In this document: positions 18,301-25,487 of the stretch, piece by piece | How the letters are laid out: each line of letters starts with the position of its first letter | How positions within the stretch are numbered: the stretch's first letter is position 1 | Virus record (IMG/VR): IMGVR_UViG_3300037246_000906 | Coordinates: 1 to 51,961 of that record | DNA length: 51,961 nt | Origin: a virus | Direction: 5' to 3' (one strand) | Program-made: the position numbers and the translations under genes | The notes under the pieces: generated by a model | What the model was told of the DNA's origin: nothing | Database searches by the model: none | What the model saw: the letters and a program-made list of their open reading frames with translations, nothing else

Positions 18301-21029
18301 AAACCTTGAACATCTATTACACTTCTAAACGCAACAGTTAGTCTGTTTGCTATATCACCTACAACAACGTTTTCGGTTACAAATCTCAAGTTTCCAAACT
18401 CGTTTATTATTCTAGCAACAACATCACTAATCGCAATTATTGGAGTATCGTTAATTGTTACTGACTGTGATCTAAATGCAGTTACAACATCATTAAGTCC
18501 TGCTCCACCTATCTTAAACCCACTAATAACGAATCCTGTTAGGGTAAATCCTCCTGCCTCCAATATATTTCTAAAGAAGTTTGCTATTCTAGTAACTCCA
18601 ACAACTATATCTTCTATTATAATTTTATTACTCTCAGTAAAGAATCCACTAAGTGTGAATCCACTAATGGTAAAACTTCCTGCTGATATTGTTCTAACTA
18701 AACCGTGTACTCTATCTATTATGTTACTAACCACAACAGTATTAACAAGGTTTACTACTCTACCAATAACACCTACAACATCATCATTTGTAGTTATAGT
18801 TTCACTTAATTGTTTACCAACTGCCTTACCTATACTATCTAATAAATAAACTCCACCGTTAAACCTAAACCCAGATAATGTAAAACCACTAAGTGTGTAT
18901 CCACTTTGTTCTACAATATTTCTAAATAACTCAGTAATTCTAACCACACCAAGTGGACTATCATCTACATATATTGCGTTATCAAACACGAATCCTGTAC
19001 TACTAAATCCAGTTCTTACGAAACCAGTTGTTTCTATTATTGTTCTTACAACATCAACTACAGATCCAATTATCTCGGAAGTGTTTGGATGGAAAGAAAA
19101 TCCTTGTAATTCTTTGAAAAAGTCAAACTTTGTTGCAACTTGATCACCCAATGCAGTTATGTTTGCTCCCAAGAATTTACTTACATCTTTCTGTATTGTA
19201 TCAAGTACAAACACTCCACCATTATTAAAGAATCCACTTGTAGAAAATCCAGTTAAACTAAATCCTGCTGTTTCGTTAATTGTTCTAAATAGATTTCCTG
19301 TATGTTTAACAATTTGTATTATATCTTGGTTGTATATACCTTTACTAAACTCGAATCCACTTTTGGTGAATCCACTAACTGTAAATCCAACACTGCTTAA
19401 TAATGTTCTAAATGCTCCAAGTGATCCTATAATAGTTTCAATTGGTATAGTTATGTTTTCTACCATACCATATGTTACACCTCTCTTTATTGCATCGCTA
19501 ATTGACTCGCTTTCGGCTAATATTCTTGTTAATACATTAAGTCTACTAACTACATCACCTACGAACACACCTCCTGCGTGGTAGAATCCTTCGGTAAATC
19601 CAGTTAGAGTAAATCCACTAGTCTCGAATATTTCTCTGAAAAAGTCACCACTTGCCTGCATTGCATCATCAAGTATTGGTACACCTGTGTTTAGGGTAAA
19701 CCCACTTGTTGTGAATCCACTAATTACGAACCCAAACTGTTCAGAAATATTTCTAAAGTATTCAATAACTCTATCTACACTATCAGATTGTGTTACAGTT
19801 TCTACGATAAATCTTAAGTTTCCAAACTCGTTTATTATCTCAGCAACAACATCATTTCTTGTTATTATGTCGCCAGTGTTAATTATTCTGCCTACCTCTC
19901 TAACACGGTTTACAATATCGGTAACATAATATTGGTTTAATACGAAACCACTTTGAGTAAAACCTGTGAAAGTGAATCCTGTCACTTCCAGCACATTTCT
20001 AAAGGCTTCTATTACCCTTATTACACTATCACTCTGTGTAACGGTATTATTAATGTTTCGTTTTAATGCGATCAGTCTATCTTCTATTGTATCACTTAAC
20101 ACATTGATCTCGGCACCAATTACTGTTTCGGCTAATCCGATAGATTTAATAACGGCATCTTCAAAGAGAACACCACCATAAGTGAAACCCTGAGTAAATC
20201 CAGTTAATGTAAAGCCTCTGCTTTCTAAAATGGATCTACTACTTACAAGTAATCTTCCTACAATATCACTCTGTGCAACTGTGTTACCAATGTTTCTCAA
20301 AAATCCGAATGCGTTGATCACTCCACCAACCACATCATCAAATATTGTTGTTTCAAGTATTGGGCTACTTGAACCCTTACTAATATTTCCAGTAATAATT
20401 ATTCCATCATCGCCTACAACGAATCCACTTGGTGTGAAACCAGTCTTTGTAATACCACCTGAATGTAATATTATTCTAAACATATCAATTAATCTATTTG
20501 TTATGTCAGAAGTTATAACGGTATCATCAATAAATCGTATATTACCAAACAGGTTTATGAATCTAAGTACTGTATCGTTTACAACAAATCCGTTTAATGT
20601 TTTTCTAAACTCTCCTTTTACAACACTGTCTTCTAAACCTAATGCACTTTCTAAAGTAAATCCACTTTTTGTTAAACCAGTTACTGTAAATCCTTTTCCG
20701 TTAATTGCATTTCTGATAAATTTTGCTATTCTAGTTACTGGACTACTTGAAGTAATATTTTCAATTGCATTTCTTAATAATCCAAATTTATTTACAATAG
20801 CTTCTATTATATTATCACTAGGTATTCCAATATTCTCTGCTGGTTTTACTAATTCCCCTTTATTCAGATTTTCTATTACTTGAACTATTTCTTTTGTAAA
20901 TCCACTGGCGCTAAACCCACTTGGGAAGAATCCACCAGTATCTAAAACAACTCTTAAAAATAGAATAATTCTGTTTAGAGTATCGTTACGCGTAACCGTA
21001 TCGTTAAGCCCTCTTGGGAAATCAGTCAT
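9336..21029 (-). CDS. Giant 3897-residue repeat protein, putative tail fibre or surface adhesin
   Basis: One uninterrupted frame of 11.7 kb, almost a quarter of the window. No Cys was seen, Lys is scarce, and Ile, Val, Asn, Thr, Asp, Arg and Phe dominate. Three repeat regimes are visible. Residues 1 to about 2440 hold roughly 36 copies of an FRxILExxGFTxxGFTxSGF block, often followed by GGVFxxDxI. Residues about 2440-3770 are a near-perfect 20-residue repeat (FRxLLNTVVIxDxVIRxIxx). The last 120 or so residues repeat every 10 (TxIRDSIxFx). The GFT block appears to be an insertion into the 20-residue unit. Periodic hydrophobic strands with conserved Asn/Asp suggest a beta-solenoid fibre. Neighbours are tail-fibre and baseplate-like genes. 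There is no recognised homologue family, and a tape measure is less likely because that class is helical. Confidence 0.85.
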   Translation of the reverse strand: MTDFPRGLNDTVTRNDTLNRIILFLRVVLDTGGFFPSGFSASGFTKEIVQVIENLNKGELVKPAENIGIPSDNIIEAIVNKFGLLRNAIENITSSSPVTRIAKFIRNAINGKGFTVTGLTKSGFTLESALGLEDSVVKGEFRKTLNGFVVNDTVLRFINLFGNIRFIDDTVITSDITNRLIDMFRIILHSGGITKTGFTPSGFVVGDDGIIITGNISKGSSSPILETTIFDDVVGGVINAFGFLRNIGNTVAQSDIVGRLLVSSRSILESRGFTLTGFTQGFTYGGVLFEDAVIKSIGLAETVIGAEINVLSDTIEDRLIALKRNINNTVTQSDSVIRVIEAFRNVLEVTGFTFTGFTQSGFVLNQYYVTDIVNRVREVGRIINTGDIITRNDVVAEIINEFGNLRFIVETVTQSDSVDRVIEYFRNISEQFGFVISGFTTSGFTLNTGVPILDDAMQASGDFFREIFETSGFTLTGFTEGFYHAGGVFVGDVVSRLNVLTRILAESESISDAIKRGVTYGMVENITIPIETIIGSLGAFRTLLSSVGFTVSGFTKSGFEFSKGIYNQDIIQIVKHTGNLFRTINETAGFSLTGFSTSGFFNNGGVFVLDTIQKDVSKFLGANITALGDQVATKFDFFKELQGFSFHPNTSEIIGSVVDVVRTIIETTGFVRTGFSSTGFVFDNAIYVDDSPLGVVRITELFRNIVEQSGYTLSGFTLSGFRFNGGVYLLDSIGKAVGKQLSETITTNDDVVGVIGRVVNLVNTVVVSNIIDRVHGLVRTISAGSFTISGFTLSGFFTESNKIIIEDIVVGVTRIANFFRNILEAGGFTLTGFVISGFKIGGAGLNDVVTAFRSQSVTINDTPIIAISDVVARIINEFGNLRFVTENVVVGDIANRLTVAFRSVIDVQGFTISGFTITGFFTHATAISDIISGIQDRPRFIADGVTGLLDEVGRKIRFQRGLHTFQLTDFIILSDVATQSIQRILFVAENVVINDPIIRIITSFRTIGETVIVPVEELINGFTKFGVISEDVIINDIVGRATSLLRIISNTITTGDVVSGIINFFGIFRPAIETIVVDDGVDRLLVSLRAILEDSFSFTLSGFTASGFLYAGGVAVGDVIERGFGFVGEINTGDITAISDDVVEIINEFGNLRFFADTITQNDTVIRLLDQFRTFLEIQGFTTTGFTASGFFLQGGAFIHDSISSIVNVDLIRNIFETSGFTLTGFTEGFFHDGGVFVGDVVSRISVLTRTITTENIPILDTIKKAITYGMSEAVTIPLEVIGRQIDNFRIVLEESGFTATGFTEGFVKFGGIFVSDSVIRVTSGDFFRNIFETAGYSLSGFTASGFYKNGGVFVSDVVDRMLTLTRVTSSTTILDDIISRLGDPFSRIASETTVLDDVVNRISNFARTISESSGFTFSGFTLSGFTENFGISVSDVVDGQASIHAFFRTIFEGTGFTVTGFTDGFVQGGVQIFDIITKGVSYSIIDTVTQLDDVIGQINLFGTVRPIFDTVTQGDSVVRVIEMFRTIFETRGFTLTGFALSGFTSPETTGGGVFFSEIITSSVGAIRTVIGSENIVLGDIVERIAGFSRTLTESINPLDSVDRLIVLLREILEVSGFTVSGFTASGFVINITQFVGDTVSGSLGQLKNITDNQILLTDDVVTGGIGHVFAILNETVLQVDSIIRVLDQFRNIVEIRGFTWSGFTDSGFYKLGGVLLEDSISTVETGLDFFREIFESSGFTLTGFTEGFVHGGGVFIGDVVARVTSLNVALVDTISQSDVIAKVLSAIRNIGEPVINVSNIIGRKLNNLRIILEESGFSITGFTESGFVNFGGIHVADVVIPLKHTGNLFREIFESSGYTLAGFTSSGFFHDGGVFISDTISKDVGKFITDTITNNDIVGRATIPLLRTMVEGGISFLDSIVRKVDLNRIISVISGFVYTGFTETGFVIDRGVIVDEIIGGTTRIGNFFRDIAESSGYSLSGFTLSGFVQGGGVAINDFIFPRFYNAYVIITENTILSDIVEEIINEFGFLRPVIGAEIIVISDSVIRKIDAFRGLLESRGFTFSGFQLSGFTISDGIGGVFISDVVIGVKGFIRDITTGDTTSISDVVARIINEFGFIRNVLEVEPIFDTITRQLSLSRILLQIQGFISTGFTSSGFFLHGGANVFDSITAIVPEDFFRNIFESAGFTISGFTAGFTMGGGVFIGDTVARIRGSVRTASENVGVLETLISGLGRGLIESISVSNITNRILALNRILTATRGFVISGFTQTGFTMEDVAQITDSLNVIEHIGNLFRFINEASGFTQTGFTISGFAIGGGVQFIDTIGLALGKVIAETVIINDNVAKIKNLPAFIAESVISLSDGVGRLLSLSRVISEFRAFTEGFTLSGFTGGGVTIQDVVSGVISNVQFFRFIFEGRGFTGSGFTLSGFFISGGVEIIDDLITGIRGVPRLVTENVAISDNFVRLLELFRNLAENTIFVVTPLEVSFTDKLVSPLEAPIILLDSVIRRLDLQRILTNNVVLSDVVVDIANLFRLISETVVINDVVVATNSFLRNISETITQNDTVIRVIELFRTLSENIAVSDAVVRVIDFFRIIAETVTIGADIVQVARDVPRNILQFVANAIDSVDRLLEMFRIVPLETIIIPVETVIRSLGLGRILLNTIALSDDVVRSITLERILLNTVVINDAVNRTIDQFRAIIGAEIIALSDDVIRQLGLIRVLLNNVVVNDAVIRSITQFRVLLNNVVVNDDVDRVIDFFRNMSENVIIGIDNIITNITRLLPNTVVISDNVIRQIDMFRSVIGADIITLSDDVIRRLDQFRVLLNTVVVGDTVNRILEMFRIINTGDIITLDDAVIRTLGVVRELIENITVIDVVVRNTVMFRTMLDTVVLDDVLDRIAGKVREISEAVNLDDTIATTLGFFLSETVVLSDAVVRRLDQFRITFNTVVLSDSVIRVLANIRTLNENILLPHFLIAVVGNFRTLAENVAINDSVIRVIELFRALSENVVIIDVGNPDVDLFRTVIGAEIIVVSDAVIRQIDLFRALAENVPNITFDNVIRQIELFRILLNTVVINDVISRVRDVPRVLSETIVIPVESVIRRLDQFRLLADTIVVGDAVIRRLDQFRVLAETVIINDSLIRLQTAFRVLLNTVTQNDTVIRVLEMFRALSENIQPVDDIIRLINLTVVIVFNNVIIGAEVLVRQINLFRVLLNNVVVNDALADVANLFRIINTGDIIAVSDVIIAVRDRLRDIAEQAVNLTDDVIRQINLFRVLLNNVVIDDVGSPTIALFRDVIGAEIVTLSDDVIRVLNNFRVLLNTITLSDDVVRLMVEFRVLLNTVVINDPVVRVIELFRAVIGAEVITLSDTVTGIRNTLRFIAEQAVNLTDDVIRQIDLFRVLLNTIILDDNITFNQTFFRILLNTVVLSDDVIRILANIRVINDTPVIAVSDQVIRVIVLFRTLIESTLLPHFVIRQIDMFRSMAETVVLSESIFMGLFRDLAETITQNDTIIRVLELFRILLENNTAFEGVQRTLGNARIMIGAEVIALSDVVVRVIGAFRVIANTIVLDDVITYNQTYFRTLLNNVILDDAVDRTIELFRTIAETILFDPVDSILATRIRPADLFDTVVIGADNIVRQINLFRILLNSLDPLDDLKIALSRVVPNQFIPTNDQVIRVLNMFRTPLNTIIQLDEVIRQIEIFRILTNTITVDDIVTGIADLFRFINEPVINMIDEVVRIAGTVGSAFETIVVDDTIIRELELFRELIEPVIDIFEDLFSSFVRPSVLLFTTIIRPSILFNTTIRESITFPTRIRLSVVFLTLIREGISFGTTIKDSIAFTTILGMSDLSWNTVIRDSIIFGTIVKDTFDWNTVIRDSLDFVTRIKISLNFITRIKDSEGN
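9339..9695 (-). repeat. Coding repeat array 3: 10-residue (30-base) units at the C-terminus
   Basis: The last stretch repeats every 10 residues: TTIRESITFP, TRIRLSVVFL, TLIREGISFG, TTIKDSIAFT, TVIRDSIIFG, TVIRDSLDFV. Period 10 is half of the 20-residue unit upstream, suggesting a simplified form of the same strand-turn pattern at the end of the chain. Confidence 0.8.
9750..13700 (-). repeat. Coding repeat array 2: 20-residue (60-base) units
   Basis: About 65 tandem units of 20 residues each, such as FRLLADTIVVGDAVIRRLDQ followed by FRVLAETVIINDSLIRLQTA. Invariant features are FR at the start, N/E/D-T-V in the middle, an Asp, and V-I-R near the end. Some units carry a six-residue insert (IGAEII, INTGDII). 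Confidence 0.85.
13700..20990 (-). repeat. Coding repeat array 1: about 36 GFT-type units
   Basis: The first two thirds of the giant gene repeats units of about 60-75 residues whose core is FR, three to six residues, GFT, two residues, GF, three residues, SGF. Examples are GFTLTGFTEGF, GFTVSGFTKSGF and GYTLSGFTLSGF. I counted about 36 cores by eye. The units are diverged but keep reading frame, so selection acts on the protein. Confidence 0.85.
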
Positions 21030-21050
21030 TAATATACAATATCATTACTC

Positions 21051-21062
21051 GCAAATAAGCAT
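21051..21062 (-). promoter_or_regulatory. ATGCTTATT promoter of the giant gene
   Basis: The minus strand reads ATGCTTATTTGC, about 27 bases before the ATG at 21029. It belongs to the ATGC-TTATA promoter set of the structural half, with the TATA part weakened to TTATTT. The transcript would have almost no leader. Confidence 0.5.
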
Positions 21063-21074
21063 AAAAAAAGAAAA
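21062..21074 (-). terminator. Poly-T terminator after 21080-21646
   Basis: The minus strand carries TTTTCTTTTTTTAT directly after the stop of the tail protein gene. Archaeal RNA polymerase typically stops at such U tracts. It directly abuts the next promoter. Confidence 0.55.
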
Positions 21075-21079
21075 TTTGT

Positions 21080-21646
21080 TTACCCTAATGTTAAAGTCCA
21101 AGTAACTGTTAGTGTATCGTTTAACTGAAGACTTGCTGGTGTAAACGTATTCTCGTGTCCCAATGTACCTGAGACTGGTGCGGTGTCTATATCAAATAGT
21201 CCTGCTAATTGTACTGCGGTGTGGATTCCTCCAGCTGTGAAAGTATTGGCTACTGTTGATGTATTCTGTGTTGGAATATGTGTGTGTATTGAAGCGTCTA
21301 CTCTTTCTAAGCCGTCTCCTGTAATTTCACCAGCTACAAATGTGTGTGAAGCGTCTGCTCCACTTGCGTTTACTGATAGTGCAATAATGTTAAATCCCAG
21401 TTGAGTTGCAGTTACTTGCTCGACATATAGTGCGTCGTGCATTGCGTCTCTTCCTGCTGTAGTTAAAAGATTGTGTTTATTCTTACAAAGAACTTCTTCA
21501 TCTTCTCTACCTTCGTTTTTAACAACGGTTACAAAGCCGTGAATTACTTGGTGTTCCTCGAATCCTCTTTTTGTGGCTTGCTCAAAACTACCTAACTCAT
21601 TTGCTCCGATTTTATCAACCATACCGTTATCTACTATGTCGGTCAT
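21080..21646 (-). CDS. Putative tail structural protein
   Basis: 188 residues, starting inside the previous stop (ATGA). The central KNKHNLLTTAGRDAMHDALYVEQ followed by a beta-rich, Ala/Thr-rich part resembles minor tail proteins that carry an N(L/I)(V/L)TTAGRD signature before a strand-rich domain. HTHIPTQNTSTVANTF and the terminal TLTVTWTLTLG are strand patterns of a capsid- or fibre-like fold. Likely part of the tail tip or fibre set with the neighbours on both sides. The exact role is unknown. Confidence 0.6.
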   Translation of the reverse strand: MTDIVDNGMVDKIGANELGSFEQATKRGFEEHQVIHGFVTVVKNEGREDEEVLCKNKHNLLTTAGRDAMHDALYVEQVTATQLGFNIIALSVNASGADASHTFVAGEITGDGLERVDASIHTHIPTQNTSTVANTFTAGGIHTAVQLAGLFDIDTAPVSGTLGHENTFTPASLQLNDTLTVTWTLTLG

Positions 21647-21873
21647 TCTTCTTCTGAACTCCCTTGTAGAAGCATGGTTTTACATTCTTGACAAAGTGCT
21701 GGTGGTTTTGCTCCGAACTTACCTGTAAAGGTAAATTTTTGTGATAGTCCACATTGGTTACATGGTGCTGTCCCATAAATTGTATGAACGTTATCAGCGT
21801 TATGTGCTGTCAACTCTTCCATAGAATCACAAGAAAAATCATGTTTTCCGCATTTGAAAATTCCTTCTGGCAT
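21643..21873 (-). CDS. Zinc-finger protein (C2H2 plus CxxC knuckles)
   Basis: 76 residues: FKCGKHDFSCDSMEELTAHNADNVH is a C/C...H/H pattern, followed by CNQCG and CQEC, a second four-Cys knuckle. Two zinc sites are likely. It is the first gene of a two-gene unit behind an ATGCTTATATA promoter and is coupled to the tail protein by ATGA. No family recognised. It could be a structural or folding accessory, or a late regulator. Confidence 0.75.
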   Translation of the reverse strand: MPEGIFKCGKHDFSCDSMEELTAHNADNVHTIYGTAPCNQCGLSQKFTFTGKFGAKPPALCQECKTMLLQGSSEEE

Positions 21874-21894
21874 GATATTAGTTTATTGAATATT

Positions 21895-21906
21895 GTATAT
21901 AAGCAT
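21895..21906 (-). promoter_or_regulatory. ATGCTTATATA promoter
   Basis: The minus strand reads ATGCTTATATAC, about 27 bases before the ATG at 21873. This is the clearest form of the element shared by the structural genes. Confidence 0.65.
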
Positions 21907-21923
21907 ATTTTGAGCTATTCTAT

Positions 21924-24900
21924 CTACATTACGGTTCTTACGCCATCGGGATCGTCTTCGTCCCATTGATTGTCAACTGTATTCTTCTCAAGTCTGTAGT
22001 GGAAGTGTGCTGTAACATCTACGTGGTATCTTCTATACATAATTCTATTAATTACAATTCCACTAGAATCAGTTGTTCCTACAATTTGAGTCCAAAGTGT
22101 TGGAGTTTGGTGGTTTCCTTCTAAAACCCTGTTTACTACGAAGAATCTAAATACATCATCTGTAATATCAGCAGTATCTATTGTTCTAACAGTATCTGCG
22201 TCTGTGAAGAATAAGTTTCCTGTAATATTCTGTCTGATTTTAAACTGTGTTTCTTTAAATCTATCTGCTTGGAAGTGAATTGCATATCCTACTGGATCAT
22301 AGTGCATTTCTCTTAATCCAACATTGTCTGGATTACCTGTTCCTTGTATTGGGAATGCATTCTTTCCTCTGTTAGCGTCGTCCCAAATCTGTATTTTCTC
22401 TATTTTTCCTTGAATAGTAGAATCACTTGTACTTGCGTCATTGTTATTCTTAACAATAAAGTGATCCATTGTAATTAATGTTGATACACAGTCTAAAGTA
22501 GCATTTTCATGTGTTTCAATTTTCATATCTTCATCACTATATACAGACACTCCATATCCTGTTCCCGTATTTCTATAAACTCTAATATAATATTTAGTTC
22601 CCAATACATATGGGTTTACTATTACTGCGTCTGCTAAATTATTTAATACTCCATTAAGTGCAGAATCATATCCACCGATTGCACTTTCATTACTTGCGTG
22701 AGTAACCTTTATACCAATACTGTGGTGTGTTCCGTTTGCACCTATTGTACTATCTCTTTGATCAACTCCGATAAATAATTCTGCTGGAGTTGTTGTGTTT
22801 GCAAAGTGTGAAGTTATTGTTAATTCCATTCTCATTTCCCATTCAATATTACTTAATGCGCTTGGTGTAATATCTGAACCAAGTGCATAACTTATACTAT
22901 CATTAGAGTTATCACGTTTACAGTCAAAGTCAAGTCTATTATCAACTACATTAATATCAATGTTTGCACTATCTTGTGGCAACCATTTAACGTGTGCTTC
23001 TTCTATATTACTATATTCTGTAAAGTCTTCAACCATTCTTGGAATAGCGTGTCCTAGAATTAATTGTGGTGGATAATTGTCACCTGTACCTTTTGCAGTA
23101 TCAGAAACCCAGTAATCATTTACATTACCAGCAATATCTACATTAAGTACACCTTGTGCTGGTTCACCAGTTACATTACATCTTAGAATAGAACTATCTG
23201 AGTTCCAAAATTGTAACATATCGAATTCTATTGTTCTATCTCCAGAATTACTTATACTTGCGTCATTGGTAATTTTCCATTGTGCTAAATTATCTATTAA
23301 ACTTGTTATTGATACTGTTTTTAATAATGAACTTGCGTAAACAAATTTCTTGTCTACTCCAAAGAATTGGAATGTAAATGTTCCAGTTCCTGTTCTAATA
23401 ATTTCCCAGTGATACCAAATATCTGGTTCCATAACAACAACGAAAGTTTCTTCTATTGTTGAAGTTTCTAAGCCTTGTTCGTTTGCTTCAACACTTTCTA
23501 CTGTGTATGTTGTGCTTGCACTATTTTTAATTCTAATTCCCATAAAGTCATGATTTGCTGTTGAAGCACTACCAGAATCTAAGTTACTTAATCCAATATA
23601 AATATCTCCACCGCTTGCACCGTCTGCTTTTGCTGAGATTAATGTTCTAAATCTTGCAGTCCAAAGAGAATTATTTCTGTCTGATCCATAATCGAAACTT
23701 ACTGAGTCGTTTGTAGTATCACCTACACACTGGCAAGTCATTCTATCATTAACTGGATCTATTGTAAATTTAGTATGGTCACTTGTTAGCCAACCCTCTT
23801 GAGTTGAAGGTGAACTTGTATGTGCTACTCCACCGTCAAAGAATGCGTCGTCAGTAATTATTTCTTGAGTACCATAAGAATTACTCCACCAACCTTCTAA
23901 TAATGTGGTTGTAATTGGTGTTACTGGTAATGGTGTACCTAAGAAAGTTGTATTTGGTGTTGTATCTAAATAGTGTGCATGGTTTCTGTCATTGTTTGCT
24001 TGGTTTAATAGATCTCCAATTGAACTGAATCTTTTTGGATCTAAGTTTAATACACCTGTGTTAGTTAGTGTTGCGTCTCCGCTCATTGTTACACTTTGTC
24101 CTTCATTAGAACCATCACCAACAATTAAGTCTGCGTTATTAACTGCGATTTTTGCTGGTGCTATATCTGCACTTGTTTTAATATCTGCATTTGCAATGTT
24201 TGTAATAGTGTTGTTATCGGAATCAATTTGTTTGTTTGTTAAAACATCATTTGTTGCTTGACCTACAAGTGTATCATCTGCGTCTGGGAAAGTAATACTT
24301 CTGTCTGTACTTGCTATTGAAATTAATGTAAGTGTAGTTGCTGTAGTTGCTCCTGCGTTACTAAATGCTACTTGTTTAGAAGTATCACCGTCGTCTTGAA
24401 CTCTGAATAATGTGTCCAAGAATGTAGTTGTTCCACTTCCTGCGAATTGTGTAAACACTCCTGCTTTTCTAACTAGTAATGTTGGTACGGTTTCTGAAAG
24501 ATTAATATCTACTCCGCCTTGTAAGAATAAATCATCTGAGGCAGGTGCTGGGTTGTGTGTTATTGTAATTGTATCTCCAATTTTTGCGTATAATGCTACA
24601 ACATCATCGTCTGATAATCCTGTTAAGGTATCAAGTGTATCTACAGTTCCAGTTTCTGCTGTTACTTCGATTGCTGTTGAAGTTACTGCCAATGCTCCTG
24701 TTGAGATTGCAGTTTGTGTAATTGGTAATCCTAAAATTGCACTAATGTCAATACCTTTGTTTGTAAGGTTTTGAGCTTGTGCGTTAAATGTAATTTCGTC
24801 ATTGCCTGTTAAAAGAGGGAAAGTAACATCTCTATCTGCTGTGATTGCAGAAGATTGAACGATATAAGTAAAGTCGCCTGCTGGGTTTATAATATGTAAT

Positions 24901-25064
24901 TTGCCGTCTCTAATAAAGAATTGTGAATTAATATCAATGTCGTCAACATCAAGATCTCCATTGAAAACTTGACTGATTTTCTTAACATCAGGTGCTCCGT
25001 AGATAACACTTGAACCTGCGTTAGGATCTGTTGCTTCTTTCCAATTAGTAGAAGGTACTGGCAT
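21924..25064 (-). CDS. Tail fibre / receptor-binding protein with two lectin-like domains
   Basis: 1046 residues. The N-terminal 360 or so contain phrases typical of phage fibres: DRSITFPDADDTLVGQ, LTNKQIDSDNNTITNI, DIAPAKIAV and SGDATLTNTGVLNL, built from short beta repeats. Two related domains follow at about residues 400-640 and 690-930. Each starts with a W..H/D pattern and a CQC or DCK segment near NDSxSxxxGSD, and each holds SGGDIYIGLSNLD or AELFIGVDQRDS and then a W-x-I/IRVYRNTGTG strand. That layout is that of concanavalin/LamG-type carbohydrate-binding sandwiches. The C-terminal 110 residues are strand-rich and probably form the tip. It likely recognises glycans on the host surface. 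Confidence 0.8.
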   Translation of the reverse strand: MPVPSTNWKEATDPNAGSSVIYGAPDVKKISQVFNGDLDVDDIDINSQFFIRDGKLHIINPAGDFTYIVQSSAITADRDVTFPLLTGNDEITFNAQAQNLTNKGIDISAILGLPITQTAISTGALAVTSTAIEVTAETGTVDTLDTLTGLSDDDVVALYAKIGDTITITHNPAPASDDLFLQGGVDINLSETVPTLLVRKAGVFTQFAGSGTTTFLDTLFRVQDDGDTSKQVAFSNAGATTATTLTLISIASTDRSITFPDADDTLVGQATNDVLTNKQIDSDNNTITNIANADIKTSADIAPAKIAVNNADLIVGDGSNEGQSVTMSGDATLTNTGVLNLDPKRFSSIGDLLNQANNDRNHAHYLDTTPNTTFLGTPLPVTPITTTLLEGWWSNSYGTQEIITDDAFFDGGVAHTSSPSTQEGWLTSDHTKFTIDPVNDRMTCQCVGDTTNDSVSFDYGSDRNNSLWTARFRTLISAKADGASGGDIYIGLSNLDSGSASTANHDFMGIRIKNSASTTYTVESVEANEQGLETSTIEETFVVVMEPDIWYHWEIIRTGTGTFTFQFFGVDKKFVYASSLLKTVSITSLIDNLAQWKITNDASISNSGDRTIEFDMLQFWNSDSSILRCNVTGEPAQGVLNVDIAGNVNDYWVSDTAKGTGDNYPPQLILGHAIPRMVEDFTEYSNIEEAHVKWLPQDSANIDINVVDNRLDFDCKRDNSNDSISYALGSDITPSALSNIEWEMRMELTITSHFANTTTPAELFIGVDQRDSTIGANGTHHSIGIKVTHASNESAIGGYDSALNGVLNNLADAVIVNPYVLGTKYYIRVYRNTGTGYGVSVYSDEDMKIETHENATLDCVSTLITMDHFIVKNNNDASTSDSTIQGKIEKIQIWDDANRGKNAFPIQGTGNPDNVGLREMHYDPVGYAIHFQADRFKETQFKIRQNITGNLFFTDADTVRTIDTADITDDVFRFFVVNRVLEGNHQTPTLWTQIVGTTDSSGIVINRIMYRRYHVDVTAHFHYRLEKNTVDNQWDEDDPDGVRTVM

Positions 25065-25086
25065 AATAGTAGTTTGTATTAATTAT

Positions 25087-25097
25087 TATATAAGCAT
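25087..25097 (-). promoter_or_regulatory. ATGCTTATATA promoter of the tail-fibre gene
   Basis: The minus strand reads ATGCTTATATA, about 27 bases before the ATG at 25064, implying a nearly leaderless transcript. Confidence 0.65.
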
Positions 25098-25110
25098 ATT
25101 TTACGGGATT

Positions 25111-25122
25111 TAAAAAAAAAGA
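25111..25122 (-). terminator. Poly-T terminator after 25128-25454
   Basis: The minus strand has a run of nine T directly after the stop of the small fibre gene and before the next promoter. Confidence 0.55.
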
Positions 25123-25127
25123 TTCTC

Positions 25128-25454
25128 TTACAGTGCGATAACTACATATTTGTCGCCAGAAACACATGTAACCTTTGCGTTAGTTGCATCGTGAGTTCCC
25201 TCAATATATGAACCAATACCAGTAACTTCAGTTGGGATAACAATAACTAGGGCTGGTGTTCTACCAAGTCCGTGTGCTGTATCTACCTCTGAACCAGTAC
25301 CTGTGATTTCTGTGCTCTTAAAGTAAGAAATTTTGTTTGCTTGAATGCTAGCAAGTGCAATATCTGCGTTTACAACTGTTTGATCAACTAAACCTCCAAC
25401 GGTTCCTTTGAATTGCAATACATTATTTGCGTCTCTTATGAATCTATTAGGCAT
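25128..25454 (-). CDS. Small tail-fibre-like protein
   Basis: 108 residues. The C-terminal half, STEITGTGSEVDTAHGLGRTPALVIVIPT and then YIEGTHDATNAKVTC and YVVIAL (given here in parts), is a beta-rich module seen at the ends of phage fibre proteins (G.GSE...AHGLG..PA.V.V.P). The N-terminal part (NVLQFKGTVGG, VNADIALASIQANK) resembles a fibre repeat that registers trimers. Monocistronic, with its own promoter and terminator, which may allow high expression. Confidence 0.65.
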   Translation of the reverse strand: MPNRFIRDANNVLQFKGTVGGLVDQTVVNADIALASIQANKISYFKSTEITGTGSEVDTAHGLGRTPALVIVIPTEVTGIGSYIEGTHDATNAKVTCVSGDKYVVIAL

Positions 25455-25474
25455 AGTTATTTTTGTATAATAAA

Positions 25475-25486
25475 GTATTTAAGCAT
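25475..25486 (-). promoter_or_regulatory. ATGCTTAAATA promoter
   Basis: The minus strand reads ATGCTTAAATAC, about 26 bases before the ATG at 25454. Variant of the structural-gene promoter. Confidence 0.6.
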
Positions 25487-25487
25487 A

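Noticed and set aside
9355-20883. Many plus-strand open frames of 60-479 codons opposite the giant gene (for example 12367-13806)
   Set aside because: They mirror the repeats of the minus-strand gene, have Ser/Thr/Asn/Leu-rich periodic composition, lack promoters, and arise because the repeated codons contain few stops in that antisense frame.
9340-20990. CRISPR-like or satellite repeat array
   Set aside because: The units are diverged, in frame, multiples of three, and not separated by unique spacers. They are coding repeats.
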